Source: Gp13-AA77 sp036521995
GTDB lineage: Bacteria > Acidobacteriota > Terriglobia > UBA7540
Assembly: GCA_036521995.1 (NCBI GenBank)
Contig: DATDGR010000166.1
Coordinates: 1 to 64,000 of the forward strand
DNA length: 64,000 nt
Direction: 5' to 3'
The notes beneath the pieces are model-generated. The model did not search any database. It saw only the letters and a program-made list of their open reading frames with translations, and was not told the DNA's origin. The number at the start of each line of letters is the position of its first letter. Position 1 is the stretch's first letter. Made by a program: the position numbers and the translations under genes. Shown piece after piece: positions 1-7,988 of the stretch.

Positions 1-1
1 C

Positions 2-646
2 GTCGGCGGCGACTACTACGACTTTCTTGATCTCGGTCGAGAGCGGTTCGGGCTGGTGATCGCCGACATTTCAGGAAAAGGAACCGCCGCCGCGCTCTTG
101 ATGGCCAACTTGCAGGCACACCTGCACAACCAGTGCGCAACCTACTGGAGCCGCCCGTTCATACCGTTCGCTTTGGAGCAACCAGACCGCTTCTTGCGTT
201 CGGTGAACCGGCTCTTCTACGAGAATACGACCGACGAAACCTACGCCACTCTTTTCTTTGCCGAGTATCACGACCCGATGCAGGGCTTGCGATACGCAAA
301 TTGCGGGCATCTCGCCGCTCTGATCGTGCGGAGGGATGACGGCCTCGATCGGCTTGAATCCACCGGCCCTGCCCTCGGACTTTTTAGGGAATGGAACGGC
401 TCGAGCGGGGAATGCCGGCTGGATCCGGGAGATACACTGGCCCTTTACACGGACGGCGTGACCGAATCGTTCAACGATGCCGGCGAAGAATTTGGAGAAC
501 AACGGCTCGTCGAGGCGTTGCTGCGGCATCGCCAGCGGTCCTCTCAAGACCTGCTGGCGTCGGTGGTGGAGGAAGTTCAGCGATTTAACCCTCACCAACA
601 GCACGACGACATCACTCTGATCGTCGCCAAGCGTAGCGCCGATTAG
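2..646 (+). CDS. PP2C/SpoIIE-type serine phosphatase, C-terminal part (5' end outside window)
   Basis: Cytoplasmic Mn/Mg-dependent serine phosphatase of the RsbU/SpoIIE class, which normally acts on an anti-anti-sigma factor or similar phosphoprotein. The open frame begins at base 2 and reads through the family signature VGGDYYDF and then IADISGKG, where the acidic residues of the metal site lie. The later YTDGVTE and DDITLIV blocks complete the phosphatase core. The protein is truncated by the window edge, so any sensor (GAF, PAS, HAMP) domain upstream cannot be seen. The stop at 644-646 is followed 61 bp later by a convergent peptidase gene. A decayed copy of the last 120 bp lies at 3834-3952. 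The family call is secure; the partner is unknown. Confidence 0.9.
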   Translation, partial: VGGDYYDFLDLGRERFGLVIADISGKGTAAALLMANLQAHLHNQCATYWSRPFIPFALEQPDRFLRSVNRLFYENTTDETYATLFFAEYHDPMQGLRYANCGHLAALIVRRDDGLDRLESTGPALGLFREWNGSSGECRLDPGDTLALYTDGVTESFNDAGEEFGEQRLVEALLRHRQRSSQDLLASVVEEVQRFNPHQQHDDITLIVAKRSAD

Positions 647-707
647 CGCCGGTAGCCACGGCACGGTTTTTGTGCCTTGGGCTTTTCGGCCAAGATGAGG
701 CGGATCG

Positions 708-2930
708 CTACGGATTGGGCGGCTGGAATTCCGGAACGCCGAACTGCCACAGCAGGAAGCTCCAGTCGTCTGCCCTTCTTTCCTGAGCTTGTCTCGCGAT
801 GCCGCCATGGCCGCCCTGGTACTCGACGCGCAGCGGGACTGGTTTGCCGCTGGTGGTGGCCGCCTGCATACGAGCTGTCATTTTGGCCATCTGCCATGGA
901 TCGGTGCGTGGATCGTTCATGCCGGTTTCGAACAGCACTGCCGGATAAGCTGTTCCGTCTTTGATATGGTGGTAGGCACTCATGGCGTAGAGCGCCTTGA
1001 AACCATCCTCGGTCTTGGTGCTGCCGAACTCCGTGATGTTGGGTAGGCCGTTGGCGGTGGTTTCCATGCGTAGCATGTCGGAGCCGCCGACTTGGTCGAT
1101 GGCAGCGCGGAACAGATCGGGTCGCTCCGTGATCGCCCGGCCAATCAGAATGCCACCAGCGCTGCCTCCCTCGCCGGCCAGGCGCGCCGGTGAGGTGTAC
1201 TTTTGGTCGATTAAATACTGTGCGCAAGCGGTGAAGTCAAGCCAGGTATTCGGCTTGGTGGCTTCTTTGCCCGCTAAGTGCCACTCCTCACCATACTCCC
1301 CGCCGCCCCGCACGTGGCACGCCGCGTAAACCCCGCCCTTTTCGAACCACGCGAGCCGCAATGGGTCGAAGTTAGGAGGAAACCAGTAGCCATACGCGCC
1401 GTAGGCGTCGAGCAGTGTGGAGTTCGATCCGTCGCGCTTCATAGCCTTGGGATAGGTGATCGATAGAGGCACTTGGGTCCCGTCGTAGCTTTGGACTTTG
1501 ACCTCCGCTGACTCAATATTGGTGGGGTCATCGTAAGGGCCGCTCGGCTGAAGTTTCGTGTCAGTGGCTTGCTTCGTTTCAGGGTCATACGCGTAATACT
1601 TGAAGGCCTCGGTCCAGGAGGTTACGCCGAGCAGCGCGCCGGGTATGCGAAGATCCGTCTGAACGGCAAGTATGGAGCCTTGAAACGGCAGGGCAACCTC
1701 CTCGACTTGTGGAGTTGGGCCGTACGGAACCCGCAGCAGGCGGCTGATGCCGCCGTCGAGCAATCGCACGTAGAGCGCGTCCTGGGCTGCATGAATGCTC
1801 CTGACGACAGCCTGGCTCGGGGGAACAATCGTCTCTGCAGAGGCCAAGTTGGGACTGCGGGCGTCGGTACGAATCACCTTGTAACGCGGCGCGTCCTTGA
1901 ACGTCAGTGCATACAGATCGTTGCCGTGAACCTCGACGTCGTTGACATCGTCCGAAAAATCCGCCACTTTGCGCCAGGCCAAGTCGGTCTTGCCGAGATC
2001 GGCGACCGGCTCAACACAGAAGGGGCGATTGGGCGAAGTGGCGACGAACGCTCCTAGCGCATACTGGGAGTCGGGCTGCACCACGACCCGTGCTAAGTAA
2101 AGTGGGTCAACCTTTATCGACGGCACTACTCCATAGCCAAACACAGCCCGGTCTTTCTCGGGATCAGTTCCCAACACGTGCAGGTAGTAACGGTCCTTCT
2201 GTTCAATCTCTTTGGCCGGCGCGTCCGGAGTGAGCTCTTGCCGCCTTGGGTAAACGAATGAGCGGTTGCCCGGCAGCCAGGTTGGACCGCCTTCTCCCCA
2301 GGCGCGGGCGATCACATCACCGGTCTCCCGTCCGGAAGTGGTCTCGAAGACGTGCAGTTCATCATCCCTCTCGGCACCGCCGGGGGCGACACCGACGACG
2401 ACGTATTTGGCATCCGGAGACGGAGCGACATCCTGGAGGGCGTTTGTACCTTTGCTGTGACTGGAACCTGTGGATTTCACTTTTTCGGGGTCGACCAGAA
2501 GCTGGTCCTCTCCGCTAAGGCCGCGACGCAGGTAAAGCTTCTGAACGTCTTCAGCGGGAAGACGCTTCGAGGTGAGGTAAAGATCGCCGGGCAGCCGCCA
2601 CGCATCGACAAAGGGCACTGCCTGATCAAGCTCCCGGATGCGCGCCAGCAGCTGCTCCCGGCCAGGAACGTTCGCCAGCACCGCTCGCGTGTAGTCGTTT
2701 TGGGCTTTCATCCACGCTTGAACCTCCGGGTCCTGAAGGTTCTCCATGTAGCGATAGGGGTCCACCACTTTGGTGCCGAAGTAGTCGTCGGTCATCGGCC
2801 GGATGGGCGCCACCGGCGGCTTAGAGGGCGGAGGAGGCGAATTGACAGACTGCGACCGGAGAGCGTGAGGGTGCGAGCTGAACAGAATCGCGATCGAGGC
2901 GAATACACAGAGAAGTCGGTTTGCTCCCAT
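708..2930 (-). CDS. exported prolyl oligopeptidase, S9A family (copy 1)
   Basis: Serine peptidase that cleaves short peptides after proline, probably in the periplasm. The 740-residue protein has an N-terminal hydrophobic signal (LLCVFASIAILFS), a beta-propeller domain and a C-terminal alpha/beta-hydrolase domain. The inferred triad is Ser590 in GEGGSAGG, Asp673 in GMNDPR and His708 in GGHG, matching the S9A order Ser-Asp-His. The start at 2930 is supported by GGAG about 8 nt upstream. A close paralogue of 745 residues lies at 7989-10226 and a third, ruined copy at 12517-12987. The neighbouring Oar-like TonB receptor suggests a peptide-scavenging role, which is inference. Confidence 0.93.
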   Translation of the reverse strand: MGANRLLCVFASIAILFSSHPHALRSQSVNSPPPPSKPPVAPIRPMTDDYFGTKVVDPYRYMENLQDPEVQAWMKAQNDYTRAVLANVPGREQLLARIRELDQAVPFVDAWRLPGDLYLTSKRLPAEDVQKLYLRRGLSGEDQLLVDPEKVKSTGSSHSKGTNALQDVAPSPDAKYVVVGVAPGGAERDDELHVFETTSGRETGDVIARAWGEGGPTWLPGNRSFVYPRRQELTPDAPAKEIEQKDRYYLHVLGTDPEKDRAVFGYGVVPSIKVDPLYLARVVVQPDSQYALGAFVATSPNRPFCVEPVADLGKTDLAWRKVADFSDDVNDVEVHGNDLYALTFKDAPRYKVIRTDARSPNLASAETIVPPSQAVVRSIHAAQDALYVRLLDGGISRLLRVPYGPTPQVEEVALPFQGSILAVQTDLRIPGALLGVTSWTEAFKYYAYDPETKQATDTKLQPSGPYDDPTNIESAEVKVQSYDGTQVPLSITYPKAMKRDGSNSTLLDAYGAYGYWFPPNFDPLRLAWFEKGGVYAACHVRGGGEYGEEWHLAGKEATKPNTWLDFTACAQYLIDQKYTSPARLAGEGGSAGGILIGRAITERPDLFRAAIDQVGGSDMLRMETTANGLPNITEFGSTKTEDGFKALYAMSAYHHIKDGTAYPAVLFETGMNDPRTDPWQMAKMTARMQAATTSGKPVPLRVEYQGGHGGIARQAQERRADDWSFLLWQFGVPEFQPPNP

Positions 2931-3052
2931 GGGTGTGCCTCCTCAACAGGAAAGTGGGCCGATTGTCCCACCGGCCGCGGGCCACGTCAAGGAACGAATC
3001 CGCCTGGTCCTGGTCGGGCGCGCGCTAGCTACGCGCCCCTCGCGTTTATGGC

Positions 3053-3109
3053 TTGACATGCCCCTTTCGGTCTGATATCTTTGTTATGCTTAACTATTAA
3101 GTATAATAG
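3053..3109 (+). promoter_or_regulatory. sigma70-like promoter with overlapping inverted repeat
   Basis: A perfect -35 TTGACA (3053-3058), a 17-nt spacer and TATCTT (3076-3081) form a good sigma70-type promoter. Just downstream CTATTA-agta-TAATAG (3094-3109) is a perfect inverted repeat placed like an operator at the expected transcription start. In the second copy near 13100-13156 the promoter is retained but the left arm of the repeat is changed to CTATGA. No convincing gene follows, only a 51-codon frame, so the product may be a small RNA or peptide, or the promoter may be a relic. Confidence 0.4.
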
Positions 3110-3230
3110 ATCACGTGAAGAGGGCTGCGAGCGCTGATAACTGGAGCGCAGGGCCGGTCAGGAAGCCTTTTAGAATCAGTGCAACTTTCAAGGGGAGCGA
3201 GCAGTGCGAGTCTTGGGCCGAATTTGAGTC

Positions 3231-3386
3231 ATGCCTAATAAAATCAATGAGATAAACCGCCATGACGAGAGCGGCCAAGGCGGGGCGAAATCAAACATTC
3301 GAATTTTGAACGAACGAACCCATCATCTTGCAGAAAAAAAACGGCTTACCATTTTCGGAATTATCGGAACCCCAGCGACTGATTGA
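3231..3386 (+). other. possible small ORF (51 codons) in the duplicated segment
   Basis: ATG at 3231 opens a 51-codon frame starting MPNKINEINRH and ending GTPATD. It has no recognisable family and no good Shine-Dalgarno at normal spacing. In the second copy (ATG at 13278) the frame has a Lys-to-Asn change and a nonsense codon after 42 residues, which argues against strong selection on the product. A second short frame (3477-3566, 29 codons) follows and is open in both copies. I do not recognise either and regard them as doubtful. Confidence 0.2.
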
Positions 3387-3622
3387 AGGCAAATGGTTTA
3401 GGCACATAAACCCAGCGACTTTATGATAATAAGCGTCTTAGTCTCGAAAGCGTTGCCGCTGGGCTCGGGGAGATCCATGGATATAATTGAAACTAAATGG
3501 CTTAACGATGTGTATCTCAGGATGTCCCAGGATATCGTTGAAAATAAAGGTTATAATCGACTGTAACGGCCCTGTGATCTGCTTTTAAGGCAAAAATCGG
3601 TCTCGCATCACAAACCCGCCGC

Positions 3623-3749
3623 TCGGATTGCCGCTACGTCAATTGACCGTCCGTTGACCAGCCGCCCTCAAGGGGAGCCTAGGAAGAACACCACCTCCGC
3701 GAGCGCGCCGGCGTCTCCGAGCTTTCCGAAAGGATGAGGCGCGGTCAGA
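3623..3749 (-). pseudogene. remnant of an SDR oxidoreductase C-terminus (copy A)
   Basis: The minus strand encodes HPFGKLGD then AEVVFFL, the usual C-terminal part of short-chain dehydrogenases, followed by an in-frame stop and loss of the terminal VNGQSIDV reading frame. The original stop codon TCA (reverse) is also altered to TCG. Nothing upstream on the minus strand resembles the Rossmann core, so only the gene tail survives. The matching copy B at 13670-13796 is still open. Confidence 0.6.
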
Positions 3750-3833
3750 CGCTGCCGCGTACATCGCCCGCGTTGGCTGTGCTCCTGGATGGTGGCTGTC
3801 GCGCGAACGCTCGGGGGTCTGATCCGGCCTGCG

Positions 3834-3952
3834 GCATCGCAAGCAGTCCTCTCAAGGCCTGCTGGCAATCGGTGGTGGAGGATGTTCAGCGATTGCGCCC
3901 TCACGAACAGCACGGCGACATCACCCTGATCGTTGCCAAGCGCAGCAATTAA
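3834..3952 (+). pseudogene. decayed copy of the phosphatase 3' end
   Basis: These bases align with 525-645, the end of the SpoIIE-type phosphatase, at roughly 85% identity by eye. The encoded SVVEDVQR and DITLIVAKRS match SVVEEVQR and DITLIVAKRS of the intact gene. A one-base length change near 3865 breaks the frame between the two halves. It abuts the end of the long repeat at 3836, so it marks a recombination junction and is not a functional gene. Confidence 0.7.
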
Positions 3953-4063
3953 CGGAGGCAACTTCGCGCGCACGTGAGCGCCATCTGGAGCCCTTGGGCC
4001 GCCCTGGCCGGAAGGCAGTTCTGCGATCTCGCCCGTGGCGCCATACGGACGCCATGCGTCAGT

Positions 4064-7000
4064 CTAAAAAAAGAACTTTGCGCCCAATTGAACGAGGCGG
4101 GGCGGGGCTGCGCTGGTGACCTGGCCGAAGGTGGAGCTGTCGATGTTTCCGTCGACGGCCTGAGGTCCGAAATACTGGGCGTGGTTGAGGAGGTTGAAGC
4201 CTTCGAGCCGCAACTGGAGGGACTTCGACTCGGTCAAGCGCAGGTTTTTGAGAAGGGCCACGTCCCAGTTGTCCATGCCCGGCCCGTAAAAGAAGCGCCG
4301 CGCGGCCGTGCCGGGCGTACCTAAGGCATTCTGGCCGAATTGGGAGGTATTGAAATAAGCGTGTCCGTTGCGGGGATTGTGATTCACATCGAGAGGACCG
4401 CCCGCGTAGTCCGGCTCATCCACGCCGTAGTTGTTGATGCCATTCGGTTCGGCCCCGAGCAGAGAATTGTCGCCGTAGTTGACCAGGGTCACAGGGAGGC
4501 CCGTGCTGAAGTGGGTGATCCCGGAGAGTTCCCAGCCCTGCGTCCACCGGTTCGAAGCCCGGAAGAAAGTCTCGAAGGGAATCCGGTAGTTGTAGCTCAC
4601 GACGAAGTTGTGCCTGATGTCAAAAGAAGACAACGCGTAGCTCAGGGACGGATCGATCGGATTCACTTCTTCCCCCAAATTGGAGGAGTCGTCCATCGAC
4701 TTGGCGTAGGTGTATCCGGCAGACAGCTCCAGCCGTCCGCTGGTATGGCGCAGGTTGAGCTCGAGAGCGTTGTAATTCGACCTCCCGATCGTGGCCTGGT
4801 TGGTGTCGCTGCCGAAGTTCGGGCCCAGCGGGCCGCGGGTTCCGTGGATCACCTGGCCGGAGGCCATGGTGAACACATTGCTTTCCCCAAAGGGACCGCA
4901 CGTGGCGGAACCTGGCGCCACTTCGCTTGGTTGGCTCAGACTCAGGCAAAGCGCAGGATCGCCAGGGTTGGCTTCCACCATCACGAGAAGCCGATGCCCT
5001 TGAGTACCCACGTAGCTTGCACTCAATACCGTGTTCGCTCCGAGCTGCCGTTCCAGCGAGACCACGTATTCGTCGACGTAGGGGATGCGGTTTGTGGCGG
5101 CATATCCCGGGATACCGCTGATCGGCTCGTACTGGGGCCAATCGACGTCCGGGTCTGGATGGCTGCTGGATGCCTTTCCGGTGACGAGCGCTACGGGAAA
5201 GGGCTGGCCTTGGTTCTGCCCGGTCGACGCGGTGATGAAGGGCGTGGCGAACTGCGGCGGGGCCGGGCTCGAATAGGTGATTCCAAAGGGTGCGTTCCCG
5301 GCCAGGATCCCAATCGTCAGCGCCTCGATCGCCGAGTAATTCACACCGAAACCGGCTCGGACGCTGGTTTTGCCGGGGCCGCCCAGGATTTTACCCAGAA
5401 GAGTGCCTTCCCCAGCCTCCGGTGAGTAGGCCAGACCGATGCGCGGCGCGAAGTTAAGGTTTCCGGGGGGCGCAAGCGTTCGAGGAACACCAGGATCGGT
5501 CGGAAAGAGAATACCTGCCGGCGCACCGGGAAACACAACTGAGGACTTGCCCGGTTCAAAGGTTGAGATCCCGTTGTTTTTTTCATACCAAGGCTCGATG
5601 CGATCCCAGCGGAGGCCGTAGTTCACCGTCAAGTCGGAACGCACACGCCAGCTATCCTGCCCATACAGACCCCAGTATTTGTTGCGGCCGTAGAACGGTT
5701 GAAGCTGGCTTTGGTTGTACTGGCTCGGAATTCCCAAGAGGAAATCGGCAAAGTCGGAGCCGGTCTCGCTCCCCGTGAATAGGAAGTTGCCGTTGAATTG
5801 CGCGATCGCGTCGGTATTGATCTGGTCGTAGTGGAACTCCACTCCGGCTTTCATCGTGTGGAGGCCCTTCACCTTCGAGAAATTATCGATCCCTTGGAAG
5901 GTATCGTTACCCTGCGTCAGCTCGTTGGCGTTGGTCCCGATGGAAAAGGTATTGAAGACGATGCTTTCAACTCCTTCGCCCTGTGGATTGAGCGGCACAA
6001 TGCCGGGAGTCCCCGCGCCGGTCACAAATCCCTGCGACGCCAGGCTGACGCCGACTCCACCGAGCGGTCTCCCAAGATCGTTGTGATCCCGCATGTAGCT
6101 GAAGTGAAACTCATTGACCGCCGCCGACCCCAGGGTTTTCGTATCGCCCAGGCTGAACAACTGGGCCCGGCCCAGATAGAGAGCGTTGAAACCCGGAACA
6201 CTGGCCCCGCTCTGCGCCACCGGATAGGGATTGTTGAGAGTGAACCCGTCCAGGAAATAGTAGGCCGAGAGCAGGCCCCAAGGACTGTTGTCATCGAGCC
6301 GGTAGGCTCCCTTGTCGTCCCGCAAAGCTTCGTTATAGGACGAGGTGGCGAACGTCCTCTCGCCCGCGTTCGGCGCCGGAATGTATTGCTGCAGATTCTT
6401 AGCGGGCGCGGACCGTGCCGAGGCTGGGATCACCGCACCAGGGAGAACACACTGCGAGGAATTCGTGCACCCGGGCGCGTAGTAGGGTTCGCCGGGGGAG
6501 ACGGAATATCCGAGTTTCTGCGAGAGCAGGTTTGCCCAGCTTTGGCCGGTTACGGTGCCCGTTAGCGAACTTGCCAGATCGAACAGATCGCCGGAGCGGT
6601 CCTGGAGCGAAGGAACCGGGATCTGGCCGGTGTCGATTCCCTCGGTCAATCGAGTCCCTTGATAATCCGCAAAGAAGAATGCTTTGTTTCTGCGGATCGG
6701 CCCGCCCAACGTCCCGCCAAACTGGTTTTGGTCAAACGCGCCGCGCGTTGGAGAAAAATAGTTGCGCGCATCAAGGTTGGTGTTGCGCAGGAACTCGAAG
6801 GCGTCGCCATGAAATTGGTTGGTGCCCGATTTCGTAACCACGTTGATCTGGCCGCCGTTGTGCTCCCCGTATTCCGCGTCGAAGTTACTAGTGAGGACCC
6901 GGAACTCGGCAATGGAGTCAAGGTTCGGAATGATCGCCGTTCCGGAGTTCACGTCCTCTTCGGCGTCGCTGCCGTTCACAATGAACGCATTCGAGAACTC

Positions 7001-7651
7001 CCGTTGGCCGTTGATCGAAATCGTTCCGGGGTTCAGACCGCCGGAAGGCGCAAGCGCACTGACGCCAACGTCCTGTTGGGTGTTCGAGGTCAGTGAAGTC
7101 GCGGGGACCACGCCCGGCTGCAGTGCAAGCAGATCCGTATAGCTCCGGCCATTCAAGGGAACAGCGGCCATCTTGGCGCCGCTGATGACCTCGCCCATCT
7201 GCGTGTCGGACGTTTCGGCGTGAACGGCGCTCTCGCTCACCGTGACCGCCTGCGCCCGTGCGCCGATCTCCAGCACGGCGTCAGCCGTGACTGCGCTGTT
7301 GGCGTCGATGGTCACGCCGGTCCGCTGGTAAGGCTTGAACCCGGTCCTTTCGATCAGAATGTTGTAGCGGCCCACCGGCAGGTCGGGAAAGGAGTAGAAT
7401 CCCTGGCCGTTGGTTGCAACCTGTTGCCGGAGTCCCGTGTCGAGGTTGGTCGCCCTAACCATGGCCTCAGGGACCACGGCGTTGCTAACATCCTTCACCG
7501 TGCCGGAGACACTGCCGCCATCCCCGGCCCGCGAATCGACGGCCAAAAGGATGAGGAACACAAGAGAATGAAACAGGGCGATGCGCCTGAAGCCGCCTAA
7601 GATTGAGGAAAAACTGAAGGCGCGACGCTGCGCAATTATGTCGGCAAACAT
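4064..7651 (-). CDS. Oar-like TonB-dependent outer-membrane receptor with carboxypeptidase-regulatory domain
   Basis: Large outer-membrane receptor, about 1,195 residues from the chosen start at 7651 (an in-frame ATG at 7705 also exists). A hydrophobic export signal (FHSLVFLILLAV) is followed by a carboxypeptidase-regulatory-like beta-sandwich (SVSGTVKD through GFYSFPDLPVGRYN), a TonB plug region (VPLNGRSYTDLLALQPGV) and a long beta-barrel ending in the aromatic LGAKFFF expected for barrel insertion. This is the architecture expanded in Acidobacteria and implicated in uptake of polymers or peptides. Prolyl oligopeptidase genes flank it on both sides, suggesting peptide capture. The ligand cannot be read from sequence. 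Confidence 0.9.
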   Translation of the reverse strand: MFADIIAQRRAFSFSSILGGFRRIALFHSLVFLILLAVDSRAGDGGSVSGTVKDVSNAVVPEAMVRATNLDTGLRQQVATNGQGFYSFPDLPVGRYNILIERTGFKPYQRTGVTIDANSAVTADAVLEIGARAQAVTVSESAVHAETSDTQMGEVISGAKMAAVPLNGRSYTDLLALQPGVVPATSLTSNTQQDVGVSALAPSGGLNPGTISINGQREFSNAFIVNGSDAEEDVNSGTAIIPNLDSIAEFRVLTSNFDAEYGEHNGGQINVVTKSGTNQFHGDAFEFLRNTNLDARNYFSPTRGAFDQNQFGGTLGGPIRRNKAFFFADYQGTRLTEGIDTGQIPVPSLQDRSGDLFDLASSLTGTVTGQSWANLLSQKLGYSVSPGEPYYAPGCTNSSQCVLPGAVIPASARSAPAKNLQQYIPAPNAGERTFATSSYNEALRDDKGAYRLDDNSPWGLLSAYYFLDGFTLNNPYPVAQSGASVPGFNALYLGRAQLFSLGDTKTLGSAAVNEFHFSYMRDHNDLGRPLGGVGVSLASQGFVTGAGTPGIVPLNPQGEGVESIVFNTFSIGTNANELTQGNDTFQGIDNFSKVKGLHTMKAGVEFHYDQINTDAIAQFNGNFLFTGSETGSDFADFLLGIPSQYNQSQLQPFYGRNKYWGLYGQDSWRVRSDLTVNYGLRWDRIEPWYEKNNGISTFEPGKSSVVFPGAPAGILFPTDPGVPRTLAPPGNLNFAPRIGLAYSPEAGEGTLLGKILGGPGKTSVRAGFGVNYSAIEALTIGILAGNAPFGITYSSPAPPQFATPFITASTGQNQGQPFPVALVTGKASSSHPDPDVDWPQYEPISGIPGYAATNRIPYVDEYVVSLERQLGANTVLSASYVGTQGHRLLVMVEANPGDPALCLSLSQPSEVAPGSATCGPFGESNVFTMASGQVIHGTRGPLGPNFGSDTNQATIGRSNYNALELNLRHTSGRLELSAGYTYAKSMDDSSNLGEEVNPIDPSLSYALSSFDIRHNFVVSYNYRIPFETFFRASNRWTQGWELSGITHFSTGLPVTLVNYGDNSLLGAEPNGINNYGVDEPDYAGGPLDVNHNPRNGHAYFNTSQFGQNALGTPGTAARRFFYGPGMDNWDVALLKNLRLTESKSLQLRLEGFNLLNHAQYFGPQAVDGNIDSSTFGQVTSAAPPRLVQLGAKFFF

Positions 7652-7786
7652 TACGCGTTCCTGTGGGAGTCCGGGGCGTCTAGTGTTGCGACCGAGTCGC
7701 ATCAAGCGAGGTTGCGAACACCGCGCCAGAAAGGGAGAAATCCATCCCGCCTGCGAATCGACCTACGTTGAAGCCGCGAAGTGCTA

Positions 7787-7815
7787 AACTATTCGAATCT
7801 GGACTTTATTGTCAA
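7787..7815 (-). promoter_or_regulatory. candidate promoter for the TonB receptor at 4064-7651
   Basis: On the minus strand a perfect TTGACA (7810-7815) is followed after about 17 nt by a weak AT-rich -10 around 7787-7792 (ATAGTT). It would give a leader of about 130 nt before the ATG at 7651. The rest of the gene-free stretch 7652-7988 shows no gene; it separates the receptor from the second peptidase gene. Confidence 0.35.
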
Positions 7816-7988
7816 GAATAATCTCTGGCGGGCTCGCCGGGGGTGTTCCCGAGGCTGGCGAATGCTGCTCAAAGCAGAACAACCCCTTATAAATCAGCAG
7901 ACAAATCGGCCGGCCTGGTGCTCACCTGGTGTCGAACGCCCTCCGCCTCAAGTTGTCCCAACATGACAGCGTCTCCCATCTCCGCCGG

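Larger units (their letters stand above)
2978..3836. repeat. long direct repeat, copy A (about 860 bp, mostly non-coding)
   Basis: This stretch between the peptidase and the TonB gene is repeated in the same orientation at 13027-13884 with only scattered substitutions over the parts compared by eye. It begins near the conserved GGGCCACGTCAAGGAACG and ends near the GCGAACGCTCGGG block. It contains a promoter-like site, a palindrome, two short open frames, degenerate TGATTCTAAAT-like units and the tail of an SDR gene. It is visibly less GC-rich than its flanks. No full-length gene is present. The neighbouring peptidase DNA at 2191-2569 is also repeated, at 12517-12895, so the duplication originally extended through the peptidase gene. 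Confidence 0.85.

Noticed and set aside
71..808. Long minus-strand frame opposite the phosphatase gene, and similar long antisense frames across the window
   Set aside because: High-GC codon bias produces long open antisense frames; none has a recognisable domain or ribosome site, and the opposite strand has well-supported genes.
3477..3566. 29-codon ORF conserved in both copies of the long repeat
   Set aside because: Too short, no ribosome site, and overlaps degenerate repeat units; a shared frame is expected in recently duplicated DNA.
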